From the NCBI GenBank assembly GCA_025408445.1, contig JANYIZ010000135.1, positions 1 through 37,327 on the forward strand: a stretch of 37,327 bases of DNA. The letters are read 5' to 3'. The DNA is from Frigoribacterium sp. GTDB taxonomy: Bacteria; Actinomycetota; Actinomycetes; Actinomycetales; Microbacteriaceae. Below, piece after piece: positions 7,954 through 15,495 of the stretch; the stretch's first letter is position 1, and each line of letters begins with the position of its first letter. Under the pieces are notes generated by a model, which was not told where the DNA came from, did no database searches, and worked only from the letters and a program-made list of their open reading frames with translations. The position numbers were made by a program, and so were the translations under genes.

Positions 7954-8411
7954 CATCCCTGTCCAGTGAGTCCGACCTGTCCAGTGAGTCCGAGCACGCT
8001 CTCGGACTACTGTCCCGCGCCGCAGACCCCCTCGATCGCCTCCACGCGCTGCGGCTGCTCGCGATCGCCGTCGACCGGGATCCCGCGGTTTTGCGCAATG
8101 TGCGGGCTGCCCTGGACGCTGGAGAGAGCTGGGAGCGGATCGCGGATGCCGCGGGCCTGGGTCTCGCGGCCGCGAAGTGGCGCTGGCAGGGCACTGACGA
8201 GCAGATCGCCGCGCGACTCGCCGCGGGACGCAAGCGCTCCGCTCGCCCGAGCAGCGTTCCTACCGGCCTACCCGGACACTCTGTGGCCGACGCCGCACGC
8301 ATGCTCGGGGTTACGGCGCAGGCGGTCTACCTGCGCATCAGCCGCGGAACCCTCCAGGCCACCACGGTGACCATCGATGATGGCCGCAGCTACAAGCGTG
8401 TGCTGCTGTGA
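7950..8411 (+). CDS. Helix-turn-helix DNA-binding protein, 153 aa
   Basis: The start is the ATG at 7950 overlapping the mycoredoxin stop. The N-terminus carries two copies of LSSES from an 18-bp repeat. A helical region follows (ALGLLSRAADPLDRLHALRLL), then a first putative HTH (ESWERIADAAGLGLAAAKWRW) and a second, clearer one at the C-terminus (SVADAARMLGVTAQAVYLRI), followed by a short wing ending SYKRVLL. It is likely a small DNA-binding protein coupled to redox or copper functions by position. The specific target is unknown. Confidence 0.7.
   Translation: MTSLSSESDLSSESEHALGLLSRAADPLDRLHALRLLAIAVDRDPAVLRNVRAALDAGESWERIADAAGLGLAAAKWRWQGTDEQIAARLAAGRKRSARPSSVPTGLPGHSVADAARMLGVTAQAVYLRISRGTLQATTVTIDDGRSYKRVLL
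7958..7993. repeat. 18-bp perfect tandem duplication at HTH gene start
   Basis: CCTGTCCAGTGAGTCCGA occurs twice with no mismatch (7958-7975 and 7976-7993). The unit length keeps frame and adds one copy of the hexad LSSESD/E to the N-terminus. The perfect identity suggests a recent duplication. Confidence 0.9.
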
Positions 8412-8829
8412 ACAGGGGAATTCGACGGTGCTAGTGAACGGCACGGTGCCCTTGACTGGCTTTGTGTCCCGTGCCATTCAATCTGTCCGATTGACAGGTG
8501 AGTTATCCGCCAAGATCACCGCGTTTTCGGGGCAACGTGGTGTTGCAGGACAACGCACTGATAAGGGATCTGTGCCATTCATTTTGTCTAAATCGGAGAT
8601 CTCGGCAAACGCGACCCTGATGTTGATGGGCCGAACGCCGGCCTACTCAGCTCCTATTGTCGAGGTCCTCCGGCGAGGTGCTCCAGCGAGGAACTTGACG
8701 CTGTGACCGTCGAGCTCAGGTGCCCGTAGGCGGAACCCTCACCCCCGTCGTTCAGGCCGTGCGTGCCACCATCGACCCGCACGTCAAACTGACCTGAAGT
8801 AAAAACATCACAACGAAGAGGTGGTTTGT
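8412..8829. other. 418-bp gene-free gap with two related direct motifs
   Basis: No convincing gene is present. The stretch GTGCCATTCAATCTGTC at 8471 recurs as GTGCCATTCATTTTGTC at 8572, in the same direction about 100 bp apart. Such partly conserved direct copies resemble the multiple terminal sites left by decayed insertion sequences. Just before the hydrolase gene, an open stretch (about 8721-8799) reads like a short orphan C-terminus ending DPHVKLT, but it has no recognisable relative. Confidence 0.45.
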
Positions 8830-9744
8830 ATGCCCTCCCAACCCGTGGACTTCCACTCCGGCGCGCCGGTTGATCTCGACCTCTCGGTCGAATGGATGGA
8901 CGGCTCCGGCTTGAACGAGCCACTGGTCCAGGTTCACGCACTCGACGAACACACCTTTATTCTTCGCCAGTCTCTGAAGACACACTACGAGGGACCATTC
9001 GTCTTCCTCCTGCTCGGCAACACGGGCGCACTCCTGATCGATTCTGGCGCGACCTCTGACGAGGAGACATGGCCACTGCGCCACTTGGTCGACGGAATCA
9101 TCACGGACTGGCTCGTCGCGCATCCCGCCCCGTCGTATTCGCTCACCGTCGCCCACTCGCACGGTCACGGGGACCACACCGCCGGAGATGTGCAGTTCTC
9201 CCACCGTGCCAACACCAGGGTGGTGCCGGCGTCTCTTGAAGGCGTGAAAAGCTTCTTCGGATTCACGAGTTGGCCAAACGAGATCGTTTCTTTCGACCTG
9301 GGCGGGCGGGTCCTGCGCGTGATCGCCGGTCCCGGGCATGAAGAGGCCGCCACGCTTTTTTACGATCCGTGGACCGGTGTCCTCTTCACGGGCGACACCG
9401 TCTACCCCGGTCGCCTCTATGTCGTGGATATGTTCGCCTTCATCGCCACGCTGGACAGGGCCATCACCGTGATGGCCGAGGTTCCCGTCTCCTACCTTTT
9501 GGGATGCCACATTGAGATGTCGTCTACGCCGGGCCACGATCATCCACTCGGTTCGCTCAGCCATCCAGGCGAGGCGCCGATGCCCATGCGCCCAGGCCAG
9601 CTTGTGACCCTGCGCGAACGAGCTGTCGAGATAGCCCACGTCCCAGGCGTGTACAAGTTCGACGATGTCATCATCTACAACGGTAAGGCCGTGGTCGACG
9701 ACTACTTGAACCCGTCGTCAGGTACTGAGGGCGGTAGCGATTGA
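8830..9744 (+). CDS. MBL-fold metallo-hydrolase
   Basis: The ATG at 8830 is preceded by AGGTGG with a five-base spacer, which is preferred over the GTG at 8821. The 304-residue protein has the metallo-beta-lactamase signature HSHGHGDH (around residue 110), preceded by LLIDSGAT, with later metal-site regions IAGPGHEEAATLFYDP and FTGDTVYPG, and a C-terminal SYLLGCHIEMSS. The family includes hydrolases acting on thioesters, lactones and other esters; the substrate cannot be deduced. It stands alone, between an element-like gap and a region of broken genes. Confidence 0.88.
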   Translation: MPSQPVDFHSGAPVDLDLSVEWMDGSGLNEPLVQVHALDEHTFILRQSLKTHYEGPFVFLLLGNTGALLIDSGATSDEETWPLRHLVDGIITDWLVAHPAPSYSLTVAHSHGHGDHTAGDVQFSHRANTRVVPASLEGVKSFFGFTSWPNEIVSFDLGGRVLRVIAGPGHEEAATLFYDPWTGVLFTGDTVYPGRLYVVDMFAFIATLDRAITVMAEVPVSYLLGCHIEMSSTPGHDHPLGSLSHPGEAPMPMRPGQLVTLRERAVEIAHVPGVYKFDDVIIYNGKAVVDDYLNPSSGTEGGSD

Positions 9745-9875
9745 CCCAACAGAGGCGCTGTTAAACCAATCGCCACGGAACGATGAGAGATGCAGTACTA
9801 GCGCGAAAGCGGCCATCGCGACGGAGAGCTCGATGTGTGCCACAAGCGGAACGGCAAACGGTCATCGATCCGGAT

Positions 9876-10050
9876 TCAGAAGCGCGCAGAGAATCCGCCG
9901 TCTGCGTTGAGCAGCTGCCCCGAGATCCAACGACCCTCACCAGAGACTAGAAAAGCGACGACGCTTGCGATGTCGGCGGGCTGGCCGAGGCGCCCCGACG
10001 GGTGCCGGGGCGTGAGATCCTGCAATTCTCGACTGTCTGAAAGATTATTG
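9876..10050 (-). pseudogene. SDR oxidoreductase, C-terminal remnant
   Basis: Read on the minus strand, this stretch encodes [30 protein letters not shown] and [12 protein letters not shown] followed by TGA at 9876-9878. That is the standard C-terminal end of classical short-chain dehydrogenases/reductases. The frame is closed by a stop just upstream of [12 protein letters not shown], and the Rossmann motif, Ser and YxxxK catalytic parts are all missing. It is therefore a 3' fragment. It lies directly downstream of an alpha/beta-hydrolase head, consistent with a deletion that removed the tail of one gene and the body of the other. Confidence 0.8.
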
Positions 10051-10215
10051 AAAATTCACCCTGGTCGACTCCGCGCGCTCACGCTTCAGCGCTCCCGACC
10101 CTCTGCTGGCGGATCCCCGCAATCGACCACTGAACCGGTAAACGGAGCTCCAGTTACGCCAACCCAGCGCACAGAATCGGCTTAGCGTGTTATTTTTTCC
10201 GTTTCGTGAGCTGAC

Positions 10216-10563
10216 CCCGGCATCGACGGCAATGCCACCCCCTCGGGAGGCCCCGATCAGCGTTGCTCGTTCCACCCCTGTTCCGGCCATCACGGCGAGG
10301 AGGTCGTCGACATCGGAAAATACGACGTTCTCGGTCGTAGTTCGGCCGAATTCTCGGCAGTCGTACCGGATCACGTGATGATCACCAGAAAGAGCGGCGA
10401 CGATCGGATCCCACATACGGGCAGTCGCGATACCGGAATGAATCAGAATCAGGGCCGGATCGTTCTTGGAGCCGAGAGACTCGGCCCAGAAACTGGCACC
10501 GTTGAACTCCACTGTCTCCAGACCGAAGAAGCTAGTCGACCGCACGCGGAGGCACATCTCCAT
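10216..10563 (-). pseudogene. Alpha/beta hydrolase, N-terminal remnant
   Basis: The first about 115 residues match an alpha/beta hydrolase: LILIHSGIATARMWDPI, HVIRYDCREFGRT, and the nucleophile elbow LIGASRGGGIAVDA with the catalytic Ser in GASRGG. After AVDA the frame continues into unrelated sequence until 10045, and the catalytic Asp and His regions are absent. Normal members have about 270 residues, so this is a truncated gene. The break lies near 10216. Confidence 0.75.
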
Positions 10564-10606
10564 CCCGCGAAGACCAGAGAAGTTACCCGAGTGAAACCAC
10601 CGCGCG

Positions 10607-10622
10607 CAAGCCGAACGGCTTG
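10607..10622 (-). terminator. Hairpin downstream of GNAT remnant
   Basis: CAAGCC and GGCTTG form a perfect 6-bp stem around a four-base loop, 19 bp past the stop of the broken acetyltransferase gene. It has the position and shape of a terminator hairpin but lacks a clear T-run. Confidence 0.4.
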
Positions 10623-10640
10623 TGGGTCCAGCAGGTGGAG

Positions 10641-11114
10641 CTAGCGAGCAAGTCGGTAGATGTGCTCGACGACATCGCGGAACAGGAAATCAGCATGCGA
10701 TGTCTCGGAGCTAACCTTCACGAATCCCGCGCGGGCCAACACCCTGGCCGAGCCCAAATTATGTTTGGTCAGATGGCCAAAAATCGGTCGTATGGTCTCC
10801 ACGGTCAGAAATATCCGTAGCGCTGCGGATGCAAGTTCTTCGCCCTATCGAGCTGGATCGATCCAGGAGGTGACCTCACGGTCTCCCTCGATGGTGAAGC
10901 GTCCAACGGTTCACACCAGAGAATTTCTGTCATCGATCGCACCGAGGAACACTGAGGGATCCTTTTGGATGCGCTCGTAGTGGGCATCGAACGCGTTCCG
11001 ATCGGATGGATCCGCGCGGGTGAACGCCGCCATCTCAACCGCCGCACCATCCCGTTCCCCGTCGAAGAGTCGATCACGTTCAGCATCGTCACGCTCTCGC
11101 AGAATTATTCTCAC
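10641..11114 (-). pseudogene. GNAT acetyltransferase with two in-frame stops
   Basis: One uninterrupted minus-strand frame from GTG at 11114 to TAG at 10641 encodes a GNAT-family protein of about 157 residues: VRIILRERDDAERDRLF, MAAFTRADPSDRNAFDAHY, GDREVTSWIDPAR, GEELASAALRIF, IFGHLTKHNLGSARVLARAG and FLFRDVVEHIYRLAR. It is interrupted by TGA at 10911-10913 (after DDRNSLV) and TAG at 10845-10847 (between PAR and GEEL, where family members have Trp). No frameshift is needed to align the pieces. It is a recent pseudogene inactivated by point mutations, without a short alternative product. Confidence 0.85.
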
Positions 11115-11376
11115 GGGCTTACGGTGACGGTTCCTACTGACACCTACCCCTAAGCGGAACCTGGATCGCGGCGCTTATCAAGGTCGCCGCAGGCTGGTAG
11201 CCGAAAGGCGTCTACACCTAGCGCTTCGCTAATTTTCTGATGGCCGAAAGCCGGACGGATACTCGGCGGCATTTCAGGTCCTGGAGAAAGTGTGAGTGCA
11301 GCTGGATTTCGACCCGGATCAGGTAGTCACAGGGGAACTTGCACGGGCCGGTGTTGCGAAGCAGATCTGCCGTCGG

Positions 11377-12606
11377 TCAACCCTCCCGGTGGGTGATGGA
11401 GAACCAGGTGAGGATGCTGTATAGCCAGACGACACCCAGAACAAGTGTCAACAGCACGATATGCAGCCACGGCGGCGGGGCAAGCCATCCGATAAGAAGC
11501 GCGACCCCGGCCGCCACCCCCAGGGCCGCCGACGCCGGACGATAGATTCGCGCAAGCTCACGCCAGTCGGCGAGCGAGGTCGCGACCAGGACAAGGGCAA
11601 GGGCTCCCACCGCCACTGACAGCGACAGAACCATGGCCTGGGGTGGCGAAGCATGGCCTCCCGAAGCTTTTTCGATCATGCTGACCATAACCCCACCGGT
11701 CGCGGCGATCGTCAGTGTCACCAGGAAGTGCCCGACCAGCCACCGCGACAAGGCTCCACGATCTGCAGCTACCCGGCGACCTCCCACGAAGTCGAAATAG
11801 GTCCACCAGTATGCGAATCCGATCCCCAGCCCCAACACGCCGGTGACGACAGCGACCGGCGTGCGGTCGGCATCCGCGATGCCGTTGACGACACCGACGA
11901 CTACCTCCCCCAGAACGATGATGGTGAACAGGTCGAAGCGCTCGATCATCGATTCGCTCGCGTTAGCCCTGGGGGCCCCGGGTGCCCTGTCTCGCAGCTG
12001 GAGAACCGACATGCCAGCTAGCCAGAAGACAATGAGGATTGCCCAGACCGCCAGGCGTGGCCCGTCTGGCAGAAGGGCGCTAGCGCCAACAGCCGTGGCC
12101 GAGCCCAGGATGCCGATGAGGTACGGCGTCGTTGCCGAGCGAAAAGCCGGGTCGTCCTGACGACGCACTGAGTACCAGAGCCAGCCGAGGAGGAACAGGT
12201 ACGCGCTATAGACGGTGGCGAAAGCCGGCCCGTCACCCGAAGTGGCTTCGCCAGTGAATACTGCGAGTATCACCAGCACGCCCATTTGGACGAAGACATA
12301 GAACCGGGTCCGCGCATCGGACCGACCATGCAGGTCGTGGTAGACGGCCCCATTGATCCAGGCGAACCAGATCAGCCCGAACACGATGGCGAACCGACCC
12401 GCCCCCGCCCACGTCACGTCCCCCGCAAGATGGTGTGCGGCCTGGGAGACGACGACGACGTAGACGAGGTCGTAGAAGAGCTCGAGAAAGCTGACATCCC
12501 GCCCCTCGATGCCATCGCCGTGGGCTCGAGGCGGCTGCCAAAAGTGACGGCGCAACGCTGCAGCGGATGACCAGGATCGGCGCGCGCTTTTCTGTGGGTC
12601 CGGCAT
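11377..12606 (-). CDS. Low-temperature-requirement A (LtrA) family membrane protein
   Basis: The 409-residue product has about ten membrane segments and the LtrA landmark FLELFYDLVYVVVVSQAAHHL near residue 40, followed by IWFAWINGAVYHD and a later IERFDLFTIIVLGEVV. These blocks define the LtrA family, named from Listeria; the biochemical role is not established. AGGAG lies five bases before the ATG. It is transcribed away from the serine recombinase gene, and the 309-bp gap between the two holds both 5' regions. Confidence 0.9.
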   Translation of the reverse strand: MPDPQKSARRSWSSAAALRRHFWQPPRAHGDGIEGRDVSFLELFYDLVYVVVVSQAAHHLAGDVTWAGAGRFAIVFGLIWFAWINGAVYHDLHGRSDARTRFYVFVQMGVLVILAVFTGEATSGDGPAFATVYSAYLFLLGWLWYSVRRQDDPAFRSATTPYLIGILGSATAVGASALLPDGPRLAVWAILIVFWLAGMSVLQLRDRAPGAPRANASESMIERFDLFTIIVLGEVVVGVVNGIADADRTPVAVVTGVLGLGIGFAYWWTYFDFVGGRRVAADRGALSRWLVGHFLVTLTIAATGGVMVSMIEKASGGHASPPQAMVLSLSVAVGALALVLVATSLADWRELARIYRPASAALGVAAGVALLIGWLAPPPWLHIVLLTLVLGVVWLYSILTWFSITHREG

Positions 12607-12915
12607 ACGCGCTCCTCGCCTCGGCTGCCCTTCGTAGGACGATCATTACCCAGATACGGGCACCTGGCAATCGTGCGGCTGGGAGTTGAGCGCAATACCT
12701 GCACTGGCACAAAAAATTGCTTCGATACCGCGCGTGCGCTTGCCGACCAGAGCTGCCGATGCATCGTGGTCATCGGGACGATCAACCGGCCGCCGTTCAG
12801 GTACTCGCGAATGTTTGATCGCGGCTCGAGGCCGACCTTACTTAGGTGCCCGGGTGGGGGCCGCTTACGGGCGTATTCTTGCGGTCTCCATCGGGCGACG
12901 AGCACCGTTTCGGTT
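12607..12915. other. 309-bp gap between LtrA and recombinase genes
   Basis: This gap should contain the promoters of two divergent genes and possibly the recombination site of the recombinase. I see no convincing dyad-symmetric res-like site, no terminal inverted repeats and no additional gene. The recombinase frame stays open upstream to 12673 but shows no protein-like sequence there. Confidence 0.4.
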
Positions 12916-13512
12916 ATGAATGAATTCCTGATCGGATATGCACGCGTGTCCACGAACGAGCAAGATCTGACCGCCCAACGAAACGCCTTGGAAGCCCTCG
13001 GCGTTCGATCGAACCTGATCTACACCGACCACGGACTCACCGGCACTAACCGAGCACGACCCGGCTTGCGAGAAGCCTTGGCCGCCTGCCGGAACGGCGA
13101 CACCCTGGTGGTTGCCAAACTCGACCGACTGGCTCGCTCCCTACGAGATGCGAAAGACATCATCGACGAGCTCACCGCTCGAATCCAAGCCGTCAAAAGC
13201 GTCACACTCAGCATCGGCGGATCCGTGCACGATCCGACCGACCCGGTTGGGCGACTGCTGTTCAACGTTCTCGCGATGGTGGCAGAGTTCGAATCCGACC
13301 TCATCCGCGCACGAACCCGGGAGGGAATGCAAGTGGCCAAAGCGAAAGGTCACCTCCGGGGCAAGCAACCGAAACTGTCGACAGCCCAACAACACCACCT
13401 GATGGAAGTTCACCGGGCAGAGACGCATTCCACCGCCGAACTCGCCGAGCTGTTCAACGTCGCCCGCTCCACCGTCTATCGAACCGTCAAACGACAATCA
13501 GTCGACCGCTGA
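12916..13512 (+). CDS. Serine recombinase (resolvase/invertase family)
   Basis: The ATG at 12916 gives a normal small-recombinase N-terminus, IGYARVSTNEQDLTAQRNAL, with the catalytic Ser in ARVST. KLDRLARSLRD (active-site Arg region) and MVAEFESDLIRARTREGM (E-helix) follow, and a C-terminal HTH ends with ELAELFNVARSTVYRTVKR. At 198 residues it is full length for the Tn3-resolvase/Hin-invertase class. No transposase, invertible gene or integron is next to it, so it may be the survivor of a lost transposon or plasmid segment. The toxin-antitoxin pair just downstream supports a mobile origin. Confidence 0.92.
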   Translation: MNEFLIGYARVSTNEQDLTAQRNALEALGVRSNLIYTDHGLTGTNRARPGLREALAACRNGDTLVVAKLDRLARSLRDAKDIIDELTARIQAVKSVTLSIGGSVHDPTDPVGRLLFNVLAMVAEFESDLIRARTREGMQVAKAKGHLRGKQPKLSTAQQHHLMEVHRAETHSTAELAELFNVARSTVYRTVKRQSVDR

Positions 13513-13530
13513 AACACACACTCGCCGGCA

Positions 13531-13562
13531 CCCGTTGCCGAGCCACGCAACTCAGCAACGGG
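13531..13562 (+). terminator. Hairpin after recombinase gene
   Basis: CCCGTTGC (13531-13538) and GCAACGGG (13555-13562) form a perfect 8-bp stem starting 18 bp after the recombinase stop. The loop is 16 bases and no T-run follows. Confidence 0.5.
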
Positions 13563-13671
13563 ACAGCCGAACTGAGGGACCAGCAGCAATTATTCCGATG
13601 ATCAAGCTTTGTCAGAAGGGAACCCTCTGTAGGACGTCAGCGCCGCGGAAAGTGGATCCGCCTGAGGGTGC

Positions 13672-13929
13672 TCAGCGGTCGTAGACGTTGCTGCGATGAC
13701 CGAGCGTGATCACTGCGACAACGAGGATGTCGTCATCGACCGTGTAGATGATGCGGTAATCCCCGATGCGAACTCGGAGTCCGGAGCGCCCCTGAAGTGC
13801 TTTGGCACTTGGTGGCCGTGGATCCTCACCGAGGAGTGCAATCGCGCCGCGAATGCGGTCACGATCCTGATGGTCAATTTGCTTCAACGCACGAACCGCG
13901 GCAGGACGCAGTTCGACCTGGTAGGTCAT
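13672..13929 (-). CDS. RelE/ParE-family toxin
   Basis: The 85-residue product has the RelE fold landmarks VELRPAAVRALKQID, a central LQGRSGLRVRIGDYRIIY and the C-terminal VVAVITLGHRSNVYDR, with the Arg and Tyr residues expected for a ribosome-dependent mRNA endonuclease. Its start overlaps the antitoxin stop (ATGA at 13926-13929), the usual antitoxin-first order. The gene looks intact. Toxicity is inferred from the family. Confidence 0.93.
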   Translation of the reverse strand: MTYQVELRPAAVRALKQIDHQDRDRIRGAIALLGEDPRPPSAKALQGRSGLRVRIGDYRIIYTVDDDILVVAVITLGHRSNVYDR

Positions 13930-14174
13930 GTCCAGCCCAGATCGGCCTTCACTTGGGCCCAGGGAATATTGGGGCCCTCCTCTGCCATCGCTTCGTCAAA
14001 CGCGACGACATCTTCGGAGTCTTCGAGCGCTTCGAGCATCCGCTCGTAGCGCTCGGGACTGACAATCACCGCGGCACGTTGACCGCGGCGCTCGATGAAC
14101 ACCGCTTCGCTCTTTGAGCGTGCGATGACGTCGGAAAGGTGGTTGCGTGCGTCCGCGACGCTAACGATGGACAT
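13926..14174 (-). CDS. Phd/YefM-family antitoxin
   Basis: The 82-residue protein begins MSIVSVADARNHLSDVIARS, the standard Phd/YefM DNA-binding N-terminus, followed by EAVFIERRGQRAAVIVSPERYERML and an acidic C-terminal tail expected to bind the toxin. The ATG at 14174 is chosen because it gives the canonical N-terminus; the open frame extends further but is not protein-like. It is translationally coupled to the RelE gene. A palindrome 9 bp upstream is the probable autoregulatory operator. Confidence 0.92.
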   Translation of the reverse strand: MSIVSVADARNHLSDVIARSKSEAVFIERRGQRAAVIVSPERYERMLEALEDSEDVVAFDEAMAEEGPNIPWAQVKADLGWT

Positions 14175-14182
14175 GGCCCCAG

Positions 14183-14209
14183 TGTACATCCCAAATTTTG
14201 AGATGTACA
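14183..14209. promoter_or_regulatory. Palindromic operator of the toxin-antitoxin operon
   Basis: TGTACATC (14183-14190) and GATGTACA (14202-14209) are perfect inverted copies separated by 11 AT-rich bases, immediately upstream of the antitoxin start. Position and symmetry fit a site bound by the antitoxin/toxin complex to repress its own operon, as is known for Phd/YefM systems. Confidence 0.7.
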
Positions 14210-14310
14210 TGAATACTGCCCCGACCGGAACCTCCAGAGCGACATCACACCGAGTCTTTTGACGGACGATCACCGCACACGAATTGGTGCCCTCTCAAGA
14301 GCCTGCTCGA

Positions 14311-14325
14311 GACCACTTTTCGACC
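14311..14325. repeat. Insertion-sequence-like terminal motif, left copy
   Basis: GACCACTTTTCGACC recurs with a single change at 15047-15061 in the same direction. The motif resembles the repeated terminal sites of IS21-type elements in actinobacteria; that attribution is from memory and not tested. Confidence 0.4.
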
Positions 14326-14386
14326 GATGCGGCCGCCCGCAGGCAGAACCCTTCAACGGGGTCAGCCCTGCTGCGAGAATAGCGAC

Positions 14387-14950
14387 ATGAGCGCTGAGAT
14401 GGACGCGGAGCTGGACGCGGTTTTGATTGGCGGGCGAGAAACGCGTCCGATCGTGATCGTAGATTATGACAACGGATGGCCGGATCGATTCGAAGAACTG
14501 GCTCTCCAGGTCAAGAATGCACTGGGCAACGGGGCGCTCTCGGTCGAACACATCGGCTCAACTGCGGTTCCGGGGCTCGCCGCAAAACCGATCGTTGACA
14601 TGCTGCTCGTCGTCCACGATGTGACAGACGAAAGCGCGTACGTCACGCCGCTTGAGCAAGAGGGCTTTGCCCTCCGAGTCAGAGAACCACGGCATCGGAT
14701 GCTCCGAACGACCGAGAAAGACGTTCATATTCATGTCTTCGAGCCCGAGTCTCAGGAGATTAAGGACTACCGCGATCTGCGCGACTGGCTGCGGATCAAC
14801 GAGGCCGACCGTGATCTCTACGGGTCAACAAAGAAAAAGCTGGCGCAACAGCGGTGGAGCGACATGAACTACTACGCAGACGCCAAGAGCTCGGTCGTCC
14901 AACAGATCCTGGGGCGCGCGCGCGATTGGCGCAGGACCAGCAGGGACTGA
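14387..14950 (+). CDS. GrpB family protein (UPF0157)
   Basis: The 187-residue product carries the family blocks VDYDNGWPDRFEELA, VEHIGSTAVPGLAAKPIVDML, RTTEKDVHIHVFE and DYRDLRDWLRINEADR, and ends with a Lys-rich helix (STKKKLAQQRW). GrpB proteins share a nucleotidyltransferase-like fold, with GSTAVPGLAAKPIVD at the predicted active site. They are often annotated by similarity to the extra domain of some dephospho-CoA kinases; the activity is unknown. The ATG at 14387 precedes the conserved region by about 20 residues and has a poor ribosome binding site. It lies between two copies of an insertion-sequence-like motif, suggesting it may have been carried in. Confidence 0.85.
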   Translation: MSAEMDAELDAVLIGGRETRPIVIVDYDNGWPDRFEELALQVKNALGNGALSVEHIGSTAVPGLAAKPIVDMLLVVHDVTDESAYVTPLEQEGFALRVREPRHRMLRTTEKDVHIHVFEPESQEIKDYRDLRDWLRINEADRDLYGSTKKKLAQQRWSDMNYYADAKSSVVQQILGRARDWRRTSRD

Positions 14951-15495
14951 GAAGATCACCGGCCCGGCGCCGCGGAGCATCATCGGGCCTTCGCAAGCCG
15001 GACGATCAGCGGGCGGTATTTCCCGTCAACACGAGACCACGCTAGGGACCAGTTTTCGACCCGGGCGACCCTCGTGGGCGGGACCTTGGGCGGGACAGGT
15101 TCGCCGCGACACGTCCGGCCAGCGGTAGAATTTCAGTCATAAGAATTTGGCTAGTGGGCCCAGTTTTTTTGGAGGCGGTGAACTCGTTCCGGCTCTCTGC
15201 CTTTGCTCCCGCGCGATATTTAGGCCACCGCTTTTCAAGTGATTGAGCCTCGGTCTTGAGCTCCTGTACTTCCTGCGCAAGCGCTTTGAGTCGGGTACCT
15301 TCCGGGAAAGTCGGCTCCGTCTCGGTGCAGCAATTCTCTACGCGGTGCTCGATCAGCCAAGACCTCGCACTACGCCCGCACAATTCCGTTTACGGCTGTG
15401 GATCAGGTGAACGCGATACTCGATCGCGGCCAGTTTTCCTAGCTAACGCCCCTGGCGTGATCGAGCGCAATTACTCCGCGAAGCGGAACAATCCC
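14951..15495. other. 545-bp decayed intergenic region
   Basis: No intact gene is supported. A minus-strand frame (15042-15383) has a Glu/Lys-rich, coiled-coil-like stretch (ALAQEVQELKTEAQSLEKRW) but no recognisable relative or good start. Motifs containing CCAGTTTT occur at 15049, 15159 and 15429, reminiscent of repeated insertion-sequence ends. The region is probably the residue of one or more mobile elements. Confidence 0.45.
15047..15061. repeat. Insertion-sequence-like terminal motif, right copy
   Basis: GACCAGTTTTCGACC, a one-mismatch direct copy of 14311-14325, lies 97 bp after the GrpB gene. Looser versions follow at about 15157 and 15427. Confidence 0.4.

Noticed and set aside
11115-11376. 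Gap between the GNAT remnant and LtrA
   Set aside because: Searched for hairpins, fragments of genes and repeats; nothing convincing was found.
12673-12915. Longer recombinase start at 12673
   Set aside because: The added 81 residues are not protein-like; the ATG at 12916 gives the canonical recombinase N-terminus.
15042-15383. Minus-strand frame with coiled-coil-like segment
   Set aside because: No credible start, no family resemblance, and an Arg/Pro/Ser-rich tail; kept only as part of a decayed region.
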